DNA of 64,000 nt. Origin: Arenicola marina. Its lineage: Eukaryota; Annelida; Polychaeta; Arenicolidae. The first letter of the stretch is position 1. Each line of letters starts with the position of its first letter. Position numbers and translations under genes: made by a program. Positions 36,101-48,614 of the stretch are shown piece after piece. Where the stretch lies: positions 5,258,039-5,322,038 of the forward strand of contig OZ025249.1 of NCBI GenBank assembly GCA_964019135.1. Direction: 5' to 3'. The notes beneath the pieces were generated by a model that worked only from the letters and a program-made list of their open reading frames with translations, did not search any database and was not told where the DNA came from.

Positions 36101-38743
36101 AATTTGCCGAACATTGCATCAGCTATTATTTGACCCATTTAATAAACCGAACTTCAAAGAACATTTTTACGAAGATGTTTACCCATTCAATAGCGGGATA
36201 ATATACACATATAAAAAATAGAGTTATTGATAGATACTGTGTTGACTGTTTAAAAGTTAATTGTAGTGTCTGCCACAAAGAATTATAAAGATACTACGTT
36301 TTATCTAATCCCCCGAATTATTATTTGTATATCATATGTACTATTGAATTGTAATGGTGTCTATCGATAATTGCTTACCCAATTTGTCCTTATAGAAGTC
36401 TTGTTCTCCGTTTTTTTAGTTGTTTTTTTATCCTATTTTCTTTCTTTTGAAGTGGCCACCATGCCAGCGACTATGTCATAATGGTGGTCTCCTCGGCCAG
36501 GGATTATATTTTGTTTTAGCTGTATGCTGTATTGTATTGTTCCTGGTCGAAATAAATGATGATTCTCTCTCTCAACGAGAAATAAAACCACGATAATCTA
36601 GAAAAATATATATATATAGGACATGAGGGAGGGGACTGGGCGCGGCTGAGATATTGTATCTCTCAAGTAAGTGTGAAGCTACCCCAATTGTTTTGGACAC
36701 TCACAGTGAAGTAGGTCTTCTTCCAGTGCTTCACGAGTCGGATCAAGTTCTTCACCGGCGCCGGCTGCTTGCTAACGAAATCGATCTGCAGCGTGGTCAA
36801 TGAGGCTGAATAGCCCTGCCGCTCGGAGGCGCTAGCAGCAGCCATCTCGGCATAAGTGGCCCGTTTACCTAATAGTACATAGTGTGTAAAGGACAACTTG
36901 AATATGAGTGGTACCGGTGGATCATGGGTCTGCCAAGGTATTTCTCTAAATATATAACCTTTTGATACATATATTACGTTTACTACAATACATAAGATCA
37001 TGAAAGCCGATTACGAGACACGTTAGAAGATTAGAAGAACAAAAAGCACAGCCGAATGGAGTGGCAATGACCTTTGTCTCTAAGGTGGTCCTGAGTGGGA
37101 AGGATGTCTATGTCGGTGAAGGGGTCCCCAGTCCCGATGCGGTATTTGATCTGGGCAGCATGCGGCGTTGGGCGTTCCACCTGCACGTATTGTGGGAACT
37201 TCCAGCCCTTCAAATCGTTGTTCAACTGCTCAACAGTGGCCTTCGTATTCACATAACCCTCAATGAAGACGACCAGGTCCAAATCAGACTTGTCCCTAAT
37301 CTGGGTGCCCTTTCCGAAACTACCGCCCTTGAGAAAGAAGGTTAATGAGAATGAGACATCTTATATCAATGATATTATAGGGCGCCAACCCACATATAAC
37401 AATGAGAATTACCCATTTATCCATTATTGTATATACCAGTTAACATTTATCCATCATTGTATATAACAATCACCCATTTATCATAACAATATCATTGTAT
37501 ATAACAGTTAACCATTTATTCATTTTATATTAATTATTTATAGGGTTCAGGAAGGGGTAAATGGCGACACGCGATACAGGCATATTGAAAAATCGACATT
37601 TGACATTGACCCCCAAATTCCGAAACGGAGGATCTGAAAAAGCGACATCGACGCAGATAGCGGCAAACGACACTAAACGACAAAAATCAACATTCCACAT
37701 CGAGAATTTTGGAAAATCGACACTGGATACTGGACCTGTCTGCAAGACCCCTACTGAACCCGCCCTTCCAGACCCCTACTCTAGCCCCCCCCCCACCCTT
37801 CCAGACCCCTATTTATCATTATCATTGGTCAGCGAATTAGTCCGAGTGTTCCATGCTATACATGGATATTTCAAATGGTCAATTAACGATCTTATGAATA
37901 AGAGGCTGGAGGTAACGTTTCTAATGTGTATACTGCATTATATATGGCACCAACAATGGCAGAACTTAATATCTTTCGGGATAACCATGGAATTAATGGT
38001 CCGTTATTGCCACTCACTTCCTAATTCAATGACCAGTATCAGTATTTGCTTGTATATCTCATAAATCCATGACCAATATCCGACTGACAAGTGACTAACC
38101 TTCACAACCTTGGACACTCGAAATGAGGTTTTTTGCTGGAGGAATGTGACTAAGCCATCCACGAGTTCGCCAGCCTTTCTGTTGGCCTCAGCTGTTGGCT
38201 GAAGGTTCTTGGTGACATAATCAGTGAAATCCAAAGATCCAGTTTGAAGGAACACTGGAAATGTTAATAGTACTCTAGAGCACAATGATATACAATACAT
38301 AGGCCAACGATCACTGATAGATTAGATAGCTATGCCATGCATGAATTTTCAATCAAATCATTAATGGAATTCACTTAATCGACGTTCACCTTATATTGTA
38401 AACAAATATGCCATCAGTGCGTATCAAGTCTTCATTAGAGGCAAGGGCAATGCGCTTGGTCAGGAGTTTGATCAGTATACATAATTTCAGAAATGTTCGT
38501 ATTGATGACATATTTACTAAATACTGAAGTAAATACTGAAGTAATTATCGCATATACAGTTTATACTTTGACTGACGATAGACAATGGCAGTCCGTCACC
38601 ATTTGTACTGTCAGTGTCTCATCGTTGAGCGACATTACTTACGTAGAAATCATTTAAATACGAAATGGATTTCAAACTTTTGCCATAGATTGGCCGACAT
38701 TATTTGGCAATGAAAACTCACGTTTAGAGTTGGAAGCCGCCAT
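33141..38743 (-). CDS. OAS: 2'-5'-oligoadenylate synthetase, copy B (six exons)
   Basis: Exons: 38743-38722, 38254-38100, 37327-37072, 36868-36705, 34061-33826, 33273-33141. Splice phases match OAS-A exactly, giving 321 residues starting MAASNSK. GGSFGKGT, SDLDLVVF and IDILPT (catalytic aspartates), KNLIRLVKHW, YPLELIVIHLWEKAG and FVLDPANPFND are intact. The donor after exon 2 is a better GTTAGT than in A. Exon 5 lacks the six-residue insertion of A. Intron 4 holds the same LINE as A, further deleted, and intron 2 holds the MITE. Most differences from A in exon 3 are conservative or at few positions (for example FPQYVQ, YRIGTG, FTDIDIL). Enzyme role as for copy A. No obvious disabling change is visible. 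Confidence 0.92.
34273..36572 (+). mobile_element. LINE (Jockey/CR1-L2-like) in OAS-B intron 4
   Basis: Same insertion site, orientation, 5' truncation and 3' tail as the LINE in OAS-A intron 4. The endonuclease and N-terminal reverse transcriptase regions remain (LPTRLSRNRGTLIDNC; RPISILPAISNVFEKVI). The segment with the YADD catalytic box is deleted just after about 35893. Frames are broken, with different lesions from copy A, so both decayed independently after duplication. Confidence 0.9.
37543..37809. mobile_element. TIR MITE in OAS-B intron 2
   Basis: TA|GGGTTCAGGAAGGGG at left and CCCTTCCAGACCCC|TA at right; interior rich in CGACA words. It is flanked by TA on both sides, as expected for a TA target-site duplication (Tc1/mariner-type). 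Non-coding. Confidence 0.8.
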
Positions 38744-38818
38744 GTTTGGTGGAGTCTCGCCTGTGGTGTGAGCTGCACGAGATCTGCCAACTCACTGCGG
38801 CAATCTCAGGGTACGCTG

Positions 38819-38828
38819 CCTTATATGG
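38819..38828 (-). promoter_or_regulatory. TATA-like box of OAS-B
   Basis: The - strand reads CCATATAAGG, about 77 nt upstream of the ATG at 38743; weaker than in A and C. CGGAAAGAC lies about 80 nt further upstream. Confidence 0.5.
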
Positions 38829-39036
38829 GAAGACCAAGCAAGGCGGAGCGGCTCGAAACTGAAAGTCAAATTTCCATCTGCTCTAAAGCCCGTCGTGATC
38901 GGCATGGTCTTTCCGGGAGACATCCCGTGCTAGCCTACCTAAGTCAGCCTACCCTTTCTACCTGTGCATCTCCTCCTGCCCACGCACCGCCAACGACATT
39001 CTGGAATTTCTCGGGTTACGAAGTAGGTCTATTTCC

Positions 39037-39278
39037 TATCTGTGAATGCCCAGAATACCAGGAGCTCAGAAGTCAATACCTTCCTAATGTAAACGTGACG
39101 AAGTCATATTTCGTAAATCTAATGAAAACAAAAAATCAAGATACATAAATTAAGTTGTTAAAATATACCATGCTCTGCTTCTGCTTGTGACTGATGTACA
39201 TACTTAACTCGTTATTGTTCTTTTTGTTTTGTACCTTGGGCCTGAGGCCATTTGGTTATTAATAGACTAAACCTAAAC
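39037..39278 (+). mobile_element. LINE 3'-end fragment upstream of OAS-B
   Basis: About 240 bp. It encodes the tail of an RT-type ORF2 (ICECPEYQELRSQYLP ... FVNLMKTKNQDT, stop at 39148) followed by a 3' UTR ending in AATAGACTAAACCTAAAC. It is flanked by 8-bp repeats CTATTTCC (39029-39036 and 39279-39286), consistent with a target-site duplication. Severely 5'-truncated. Confidence 0.7.
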
Positions 39279-39286
39279 CTATTTCC

Positions 39287-39714
39287 CTCTTATCGTGACA
39301 CGTGTTACGTGTCACGTGTCACGTAGGCATGCATGCATGCCGCTCACTTACGACCCTACCTTTACCCAAACACTTCACTACGCTACCATGAAGAACTTCA
39401 GTGGCAACCATATTTTGACAACTTTGGTAACTTGCCAAGCTCTGGTGTTCCTGTTCTCGTGACAGTCCCAGCCATGCACGGCTGTCACCTGTAGATTGGG
39501 GTCACGTGGCCACGTGGCCACGTGGCTTATCATGTATTCATTAAGCACAAGCGGCGGGGTGAGTTTTTGAGGAAGGACATATTCCGCACCTGAAAGTGAA
39601 CCTGGGCCTATAAACCTCCCACGTGATCAAACATGCCTCAGATGGGTGTTCGCACTCCCCGCTTGCACCCTACCTGCAGCCCGGCTTAAAAAAATGTGTG
39701 ACCTTATGACCACA
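39287..39714. other. OAS-B upstream region
   Basis: Contains a self-complementary GTGACACGTGTTACGTGTCAC-type stretch (about 39295-39325), the GCATGCATGCATGC tract shared with the other copies, and no gene. Confidence 0.45.
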
Positions 39715-39910
39715 AATAGACTGATCTATTCCCGAGGGAAAGATCGTTTCGTAACGCATCTTTGGTGCAAGCTTAGGTAGAATATCCCACCCACTCTTAA
39801 ACCGCTGCAGACCCATTAAAGCAACCTTCTTCATACTTCTGCAGCAAGGATATCGTGACGTCACTAAAGGCGTGCACACTGACGTCATGTAGGCCGTGGC
39901 TTGACTTGTG
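39715..39910. pseudogene. Relic of an OAS 3' region
   Basis: Second copy of the relic at 28300-28480: GGAAAGATCGTTTCGTAACGC, CTGCAGACCC, then GTGACGTCACTAAAGGCGTG and TGACGTCATGTAGG. Homologous to the DNA next to the 50-bp arrays of the intact genes. No exon 6 is present. Confidence 0.55.
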
Positions 39911-40098
39911 GACCTGAAACTACTCAATGTGTTATGTTATATATAATGACATGCACTGTAGACCAGTGGGGATATACTAAATCAATTGTTCGATAGGGTT
40001 GCTGTTGACTATGTGATTTCGCGCGATGGCACAAAGGCGCCATTTGAATGACTCAGGTAGTATGCAACGTGACAGCTGTGACAACAATGGGTAGTAAG

Positions 40099-42355
40099 CT
40101 ATGCGGCGCCATTAGGGTCAAAAGTCGACGTTTGAACGCGTTCAATATCGAACGTGAAGGTAGACCTACGCGTTCAATATCGAACGTGAAGGTAGACCGA
40201 CGCGTTCAATAGCGAACGTGAAGGTCGACCTACGCGTTCAATATTGAACGTGTCAGTGCGACTTACGCGTTCAATATCGAACGTGAAGGTCGACCTACGC
40301 GTTCAATATCGAACGTGAAGGTAGACCGACGCGTTCAATAGCGAACGTGAAGGTCGACCTACGCGTTCAATATTGAACGTGTCAGTGCGACTTACGCGTT
40401 CAATATCGAACCTGAAGGTCGACCTACGCGTTGAATATCGAACGTGAAGGTCGACCTACGCGTTTAATATCGAACGTGAAGGTCGACCTACGCGTTTAAT
40501 ATCGAACGTGAAGGTTGACCTACGCGCTCAATATCGAACGTGAAGGTCGACCTACGCGTTTAATATCGAACGTGTCAGTGCGACTTACGCGTTTAATATC
40601 GAACGTGAAAGTCGACATACGCGTTTAATATCGAACGTGAAGGTCGACCTACGCGCTCAATATCGAACGTGAAAGCCGGTTACGGTGACCTACGCGTAAC
40701 CTGGTCATCCAATCAGAATCACGCTTTCATTTTTCCCGCTAAATATATTTCGGTAAATGCTTAACAGTTTACGTTGAAAAAAGATGGCCACCCAATTCGG
40801 AATTGATTTGAGAGCTGCCTGCGCGATGTGTTGTATTCTTCAAACGTCAGCGAAGCAACGATGTCGGCTGTTATTTCCAGATTCGTACCGTCATCAAGTG
40901 CTGGGGGGGGGTGGGGGGTGCACATAACCCGTAATCGGACGTTTTATTATAGGGTAAATCCAAATGATGAGAAAGTCTATTTATTGCATAATATTAGATC
41001 TACATATTGTAAATTCGTTGCACCAAAGAAGACTTGTATGGTTTAAACCATAAAATGTATGACAACCGAATAAATTTGAGGTGAAAAAACCTTTTTTTTT
41101 CTTTTAGGGGGGTCAACGTGTCAGAAGACAAGATATAGTCCATCTGGCTCAAGTTGCTCAGAAGCCAAGATACAGGCATTTATATCGCATAGGGCGGCTC
41201 TCTGCAATGTCCAAATGACCCCTTTATGGTAAAATGATGTAATGCCAAGAGTGATATTCATTCAGTCTCCATGAAACTGAATATATATGTGCTTATTGGC
41301 AGCCTCTAACACCTCCTGAAGCGATTTCTCCGCGAGACTAATTGGTATAAAGGATTAAAGCGATATACATTTTTTAAAGGCTTGTCTATTTATCCAATAT
41401 TTTTTGTCCAATGATGAAATCGATAAATTAACATAAATTGAATGGTTCAACTGAGATATATAACCAAGGGGAATCAGAGGGAAAAAATAGGAATAAATTA
41501 TAAAAATAAAATATATAAGCTTATATATAAAATGCATCAAAACATTTTCAAAACCCAAAAATTTCTTTCTTGATTGCTGGCTGGCGTAAATTAGAGCAAA
41601 AATCACCTATGCTGTGCAATGCCTACGGTATTGGGTCTTTGGTCTACCCGCTTCTCTGCCAGTGATTTCTGTTAATTAAGCTTACTTCAGGTTGACCTCT
41701 GTATACATATAAAAAGTTATATGGGCCAAGAGTTTTAGTTGCTATGTAAAGCAGTAATGCTTGCACTTGCCCGGCTTCAACAAAACACCGAAAAATAGTT
41801 TTGCAACCTAAATGCTGATTGGTCAGCCGCTTACTTCAGTTAGTCAGCCTTCGTGTAAGTCAGGGTACGCGTAAATCAGGGTACGCGTAAGTCAGGGTAC
41901 GCGTAAGTCAGGGTACGCGTAAGTCAGCCTTACCTACGCGTCGGTCAGGGTACGTGACGTAAGGGGACTGACGCGTTCAATATTGGACGCGTAGGTCAGG
42001 GTGCGTGAAGGCCAGCAGTTACGCACGAAAGTGGCATTGACACGTTCGATATTGAACGCGTAAGTCGCCTTTTACGTTCGATATTGAACGTGTAAGTGGC
42101 ACTGACACGTTCAATATTGAACGCGTAAGTGGGATTTCACGTTCGATATTAAACGCGTTAGTGGCACTGACACGTTCAATATTCAACGCGTAGGTCGACC
42201 TTCACGTTCGCTATTGAACGCGTAGGTCTACCTTCACGTTCGATATTGAACGCGTAGGTCTACCTTCACGTTCGATATTGAACGCGTAGGTCTACCTTCA
42301 CATTCGATATTGAACGCGTTCAAACGTAGATTTTGACCCTAATGGCGCCTCATAG
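40099..42355. mobile_element. Foldback-type element with 32-bp palindromic subrepeats
   Basis: Termini CTATGCGGCGCCATTAGGG and CCCTAATGGCGCCTCATAG are inverted repeats, flanked on both sides by TAAG (40095-40098, 42356-42359). The interrupted host sequence, GTAG-TAAG-CCTACG, exists uninterrupted in the adjacent 35-bp array. The left arm (about 600 bp) is a run of roughly 18 subrepeats of 32 bp (ACGCGTTCAATATCGAACGT then GAAGGTCGACCT), and the right arm carries the inverse plus ACGCGTAAGTCAGGGT units. Each subrepeat contains a near or perfect palindrome (CGTTCAATATTGAACG). The centre (about 40720-41815) has only short frames (a 72-codon one at 40828-41046), no transposase seen. Foldback elements have this layout. 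The superfamily is undetermined. Confidence 0.8.
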
Positions 42356-42359
42356 TAAG

Positions 42360-42597
42360 CCTACGTGACAGCTGTGACGACAATGGGTAGTAAGCCTACG
42401 TGACAGCTGTGACGACAATGGGTAGTAAGCCTACGTGACAGCTGTGACGACAATGGGTAGTAAGCCTACGTGACAGCTGTGACGACAATGGGTAGTAAGC
42501 CTACGTGACAGCTGTGACGACAATGGGTAGTAAGCCTACGTGACAGCTGTGACGACAATGGGTAGTAAGCCTACGTGACAGCTGTGACGACAATTGA
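42360..42597. repeat. 35-bp minisatellite
   Basis: Seven near-identical 35-bp units (TAGTAAGCCTACGTGACAGC then TGTGACGACAATGGG). Only one unit follows the second foldback copy (45331-45360). Confidence 0.9.
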
Positions 42598-42756
42598 TCT
42601 AATACCGTTAGTGTGGTCTAGCGGTGGTCAACTCTCACTACTTTGGTCAACCCTCACGACACAAGATGGGGAGGGGAGGAGGGGGCGGGGGCGGGGGGCT
42701 GCAGGGAGGTTACATGCTTCTATTACGGATGAAGAGGGACGTCGGGTGGGATGTCT

Positions 42757-44497
42757 CACATGAGCCGAGTCCCCTTTCCCCCATCACAGGGGCCGAGTCC
42801 CCTTTCCCACATCCCAGGAGCCGAGACCCCTTTCTCATATCACAGGAGCCGAGTCCCCTTTCCCATATCACAAGAGCCGAGTCCCCTTATCCACATCCCA
42901 GGAGCCGAGTCCCCTTTCTCAAATCACAGGAGCCGAGTCCCCTTTCTCATATCAAGCCGAGTCCTCTTTTCCACATCACAGGAACCGAGTCCCCTTTCGA
43001 ATATCACAGGAACCGAGTCTCCTTTCTCGTATCACAGGAGCCGAGTCCCCTTTCCCATATCAAGCCGAGTCCTCTTTTCCACATCACAGGAACCGAGTCC
43101 CCTTTCGAATATCACAGGAACCGAGTCTCCTTTCTCGTATCACAGGAGCCGAGTCCCCTTTCCCACATCACAGAAACCGAGCCCCCTTTCCCACATCACA
43201 GGGGCCGAGTCCCCTTTCCCCCATCACAGGAGCCGAGTCCCCTTTCTCATATCACAGGAGCCGAGTCCCCTTTCCCATATCAAGCCGAGCCCCCTTTCCC
43301 ACATCACAGGGGCCGAGTCCCCTTTCCCCCATCACAGGAGCCGAGTCCCCTTTTCCACATCACAGGAACCGAGTCCCCTTTCGAATATCACAGGAACCGA
43401 GTCCCCTTTCTCGTATCACAGGAGCCGAGCCCCTTTTCCACATCACAGGAACCGAGCCCCCTTTCCCACATCACAGGGGCCGAATCCCCTTTCCCACAGC
43501 ACAGGAACCGAGTCCCCTTTCCCACATCACAGGGGCCGAATCCCCTTTCCCACATCACAGGAACCGAGTCCCCTTTCCCACATCACAGGAGCCGAGTCCC
43601 CTTTCCCACATCACAGGAGCCGAGTCCCATTTCCAACATCACAGGAACCGAGTCCCCTTTCCCACATCACAGGAGCCGAGTCCCCTTTCCCACATCACAG
43701 GAGCAGAGTCGCCTTTCCCATATCACAGTAGCCGAGTCCCCCTTCCCACAACACAAATCGAGTCCCCTTTCCCACATCACAGAAACCGAGCCCCTTTCCC
43801 ACATCACAGAAACCGAGCCCCTTTCCCACATCACAGGAACCGAGTCCCCTTTCCCACATCACAGGAACCGAGTCCCCTTTCCCATATCACAGAAATTGAG
43901 TCCCCTTTCCCATATCACAGGGGCTGAATCCCCTTTCCCACATCACAGAAACCGAGCCCCTTTCCCACATCACAGGAACCGAGTCCCCTTTCCCACATCA
44001 CAGAAACCGAGTCCCCTTTCCCACATCACAGAAGCCGAGTCCCCTTTCCCATATCACAGAAATCGAGTCCCCTTTCCCATATCACAGGGGCTGAATCCCC
44101 TTTCCCACATCACAGAAACCGAGCCCCTTTCCCACATCACAGGAACCGAGTCTCCTTTCCCACATCACAGAAGCCGAGTCCCCTTTCCCATATCACAGAA
44201 ATCGAGTCCCCTTTCCCATATCACAGGGGCTGAATCCCCTTTCCCACATCACAGAAACCGAGCCCCTTTCCCACATCACAGGAACCGAGTCCTCGTTCCC
44301 ACATCACAGGAACCGAGTCCCCTTTCCCACATCACAGGGACCGAGTCCTCTTTCCCACATCACAGGAACCGAGTCCCCTTTCCCACATCACAGAAACCGA
44401 GTCCCCTTTCCCACATCACAGGAACCGAGTCCCCTTTCCCACATCACAGGGACCGAGTCACCTTTCCCATATCACAGAAGCCGAGTTCCCTTTCCCA
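42757..44497. repeat. 28-bp satellite, block C1
   Basis: About 62 monomers (CCGAGTCCCCTTTCCC then ACATCACAGGA), interrupted by units shortened to ATCAAGCCGAG. The block runs into the assembly gap. Confidence 0.95.
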
Positions 44498-44697
44498 NNN
44501 NNNNNNNNNNNNNNNNNNNNNNNNNNNNNNNNNNNNNNNNNNNNNNNNNNNNNNNNNNNNNNNNNNNNNNNNNNNNNNNNNNNNNNNNNNNNNNNNNNNN
44601 NNNNNNNNNNNNNNNNNNNNNNNNNNNNNNNNNNNNNNNNNNNNNNNNNNNNNNNNNNNNNNNNNNNNNNNNNNNNNNNNNNNNNNNNNNNNNNNNN
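44498..44697. other. Assembly gap (200 N)
   Basis: Exactly 200 N, probably a placeholder of unknown true size, inside the satellite/foldback repeat region. Confidence 0.95.
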
Positions 44698-45330
44698 ATA
44701 AAAAGTTATATGGGCCAAGAGTTTTAGTTGCTATGTAAAGCAGTAATGCTTGCACTTGCCCGGCTTCAACAAAACACCGAAAAATTATTTTGCAACCTAA
44801 ATGCTGATTGGTCAGCCGCTTACTTCAGTTAGTCAGCCTTCGTGTAAGTCAGGGTACGCATAAATCAGGGTACGCGTAAGTCAGCCTTACCTACGCGTCG
44901 GTCAGGGTGCGTGACGTAAGGGGACTGACGCGTTCAATATTGGACGCGTAGGGCAGGGGGCGTGAAGGCCAGCAGTTACGCACGTAAGTGGCATTGACAC
45001 GTTCGATATTGAACGCGTAAGTCGCCTTTTACGTTCGATATTGAACGTGTAAGTGGCACTGACACGTTCAATATTGAACGCGTCAATGCCACTTACGTGC
45101 GTAACTGCTGGCCTTCACGCACCCTGAGCTACGCGTGGGATTTCACGTTCGATATTAAACGCGTAAGTGGCACTGACACGTTCAATATTGAACGCGTAGG
45201 TCGACCTTCACGTTCGCTATTGAACGCGTAGGTCTACCTTCACGTTCGATATTGAACGCGTAGGTCAACCTTCACCTTCGATATTGAACGCGTTCAAACG
45301 TCGACTTTTGACACTAATGGCGCCTCATAG
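44698..45330. mobile_element. Foldback-type element, right half of second copy
   Basis: Matches 41709-42355 and ends with the same CCTCATAG|TAAG border. It starts at the gap, so the left half is missing or unassembled. It contains a local inversion (about 45080-45130) in which the GCATTGACACG...GGCCAGCAG segment is repeated in reverse complement. Confidence 0.8.
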
Positions 45331-45529
45331 TAAGCCTACGTGACAGCTGTGACGACAATTGATCTAATACCGTTAGTGTGGTCTAGCGGTGGTCAACTCT
45401 CACTACTTTGGTCAACCCTCACCGACACAAGATAGGGAGGGGAGGAGGGGGCGGGGGCGGCGGGCTGCAGGGAGGTTACATGCTTCTATTACGGATGAAG
45501 AGGGACGTCGGGTGGGGTGTCTCACATGA
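45331..45529. other. Left flank of satellite block C2
   Basis: Near-identical to 42555-42756: one 35-bp unit, TGGTCTAGCGGTGGTCAACT, a G-rich stretch and GGGAGGTTACATGCTTCTAT. Non-coding. Confidence 0.6.
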
Positions 45530-48088
45530 GCCGAGTCTCCTTTCCCCCATCCCAGGAGCCGAGTCCCCTTTCTCATATCACAGGAGCCGAGTCTCCTTTC
45601 CCATATCACAGGAGCCGAGTCCACTTTTCCACATCACAGGACCCGAGACCCCTTTCCCATATCACAGGAACCGAGTCTCCTTTCCCATATCACAGGAGCC
45701 GAGTCCCCTTTCTCATATCACAGGAGCCGAGTCCCCTTTCCCATATCACAGGAGCCGAGTCCCCTTATCCACATCACAGGAGCCGAGTCCCCTTTCCCAT
45801 ATCAAGCCGAGACCCCTTTTCCACATCACAGAAACCGTATCCTTTTTCCCATATCACAGGACCCGAGTCCCCTTTCCCATATCACAGAAACCGTATCCTT
45901 TTTCCCATATCACAGGAACCGAGTCCCCTTTCTCGTATCACAAGAGCCGAGTCCCCTTTCCCATATCACAGAGGCGGAGTCCCTTTTTCCATATCACAGA
46001 GGCCGAGTCCCCTTTCCCATATCACAGAGACCGAGTCCCCTTTCCCACATCACAGGGGCCGAGTCCACTTTCCCACATCACAGGAGCCGAGTCCCCTTTC
46101 CCACATCACAGGAGCCGAGTCCCCTTTCCGACATCACAGGAACCGAGTCCCCTTTCCCACATCACAGGAGCCGATTCCCCTTTCCCATGTCACAGGGACC
46201 GAGTCCCCTTTCCCACATCACAGGAGCCCAGTCCCCTTTCCCACATCACAGGAGCAGAGTCGCCTTTCCCATATCACAGAAGCCGAGTCCCCTTTCCCAT
46301 ATCACAGAAATCGAGTCCCCTTTCCCATATCACAGAGGCCGAGTCCCCTTTCCCATATCACAGGGACCGAGTCCCCTTTCCCACATCACAGAAACCGAGC
46401 CCCTTTCCCACATCACAGGGGCCGAGTCCCCTTTCCCACATCACAGGAACCGAGTCCCCTTTCCCACATCGCAGGAGCCGAGTCCCCTTTCCCACATCAC
46501 AGGAACCGAGTCCCCTTTCCAACAACACAGGAACCGAGTCCCCTTTCCCACATCACAGGAGCCGAGTCCCCTTTCCCATGTCACAGGGACCGAGTCCCCT
46601 TTCCCACATCACAGGAGCCGAGTCCCCTTTCCCACATCACAGGAGCAGAGTCGCCTTTCCCATATCACAGAAGCCGAGTCCCCTTTCCCATATCACAGAA
46701 ATCGAGTCCCCTTTCCCATATCACAGGGGCTGAATCCCCTTTCCCACATCACAGAAACCGAGCCCTTTTCCCACATCACAGGAACCGAATCCCCTTTCCC
46801 ACATCACAGAAACCGAGCCCCTTTTCCACATCACAGAAACCGAGCCCCTTTCCCACATCACAGGAACCGAGTCCTTCTTCCCACATCACAGGAACCGAGT
46901 CCCCTTTCCCACATCACAGGAACCGAGTCCCCTTTCCCACATCACAGGGACCGAGTCCCCTTTCCCACATCACAGGGGCCGAGTCCTCTTTCCCACATCA
47001 CAGGGGCCGAGTCCTCTTTCCCACATCACAGGGACCGAGTCCCCTTTCCTACATCACAGGGACCGAGTCCCCTTTCCCACATCACACGAACCGAGTCCCC
47101 TTTCCCACATCACAGGGACCGAGTCCCCTTTCCCACATCACAGGAACCGAGTCCCCTTTCCCACATCACAGGAGCAGAGTCGCCTTTCCCATATCACAGA
47201 AGCCGAGTCCCCTTTCCCATATCACAGAAATCGAGTCCCCTTTCCCATATCACAGGGGCTGAATCCTCTTTCCCACATCACAGAAACCGAGCCCCTTTCC
47301 CACATCACAGGAACCGAGTCCCCTTTCCAACATCACAGGAACCGAGTCCCCTTTCCCACATCACAGGGACCGAGTCCTCTTTCCCACATCACAGGGACCG
47401 AGTCCCCTTTCCCACATCACAGGGACCGAGTCCCCTTTCCCACATCACAGGGACCGAGTCCCCTTTCCCACATCACAGGAACCGAGTCCCCTTTCCCACA
47501 TCACAGGAACCGAGTCCCCTTTCGCACATCACAGAGACCGAGCCCCCTTTCCCACATCACAGGGACCGAGTCCCCTTTCTCACATCACAGGCACCGAGTC
47601 CTCTTTCCAACATCACAGGAACCGAGTCCCCTTTCCACATCACAGGAACCGAGTCCCCTTTCCCACATCACAGGGACCGAGTCCCCTTTCCCACATCACA
47701 GGAACCGAGTCCTCTTTCCCACATCACAGGAACCGAGTCCCCTTTCCCACATCACAGGAACCGAGTCCCCTTTCCCACATCACATGGACCGAGTCCCCTT
47801 TCCCACATCACAGGGACCGAGTCCCCTTTCCCACATCAAAGGAGCCGAGTCCCCTTTCCCACATCACAGGGACCGAGTCCCCTTTCCCACATCACAGGGA
47901 CCGAGTCCCCTTTCCCACATCAAAGGAGCCGAGTCCCCTTTCCCACATCACAGGGACCGAGTCCCCTTTCCCACATCACAGGGACCGAGTCCCCTTTCCC
48001 ACATCACAGGGACCGAGTCCCCTTTCCCACATCAAAGGAGCCGAGTCCCCTTTCCCACATCACAGGAACCGAGTCCCCTTTTCCATAT
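45530..48088. repeat. 28-bp satellite, block C2
   Basis: About 91 monomers. Frames up to 677 codons are open because 28 is not a multiple of three and the monomer has no stop in any + frame. Frames close mostly where a GGGGCTGAATCC variant brings TGA into frame. Confidence 0.95.
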
Positions 48089-48614
48089 CACGCTCGTTTC
48101 AATTTGGTTGATTTTCCTAAATATTTGCAGTGGGCGGTGGACAAACACATGTTGGTTCCACGGTCCCGCCTCGGCGGGCCAACGATTGATCTTGATGGGG
48201 TATACTGGGGTGATGTGTGAGGGGGGTGGGGGGTGGTCAGGATGTTGGTGGAGGAGGAGAACACAAGCTCACTACATGCAATTAGTTATAACAATAACGC
48301 GACACATATCCATTTATAAACAACTTTCTCCAACACCACGGTTCTGATTTGTTCAAATAATTTCCCAACCATACCAGCGATTTCAGGTTGGAAATGAAAA
48401 CAATGTCAAACAATACCTCGTTAGCGTAATGTGTAAGTCAAGTAAAGTCAAATATCATTCCCATGTAGTAACATTTAGTGCACTAAAACCAAGCAATTGT
48501 TCATACACGCATAAAACCAGGGTTTGGAGACCCTAAATCGGAACCCCACATCTTTATTGATGCTTGCTGGTTTTTGTAAGTCACTTGTGCATCTTGTCAC
48601 ACTGGAAATCAAAA
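48089..48614. other. Spacer right of satellite block C2
   Basis: Homologous to 17541-18011. Includes CCTAAATATTTGCAGTGGGC and the GTAAGTCACTTGTGCATC module before the GC minisatellite. No gene recognised. Confidence 0.6.

Noticed and set aside
40099-42355. CRISPR-like look of regularly spaced palindromic repeats
   Set aside because: The spacers are also repeated, the arrays form inverted arms of one element, and the DNA is eukaryotic.
42610-42660. tRNA-like A box (TGGTCTAGCGGTGG)
   Set aside because: No acceptor stem, no anticodon arm and no proper B box at the right distance; repeated as part of a duplicated flank.
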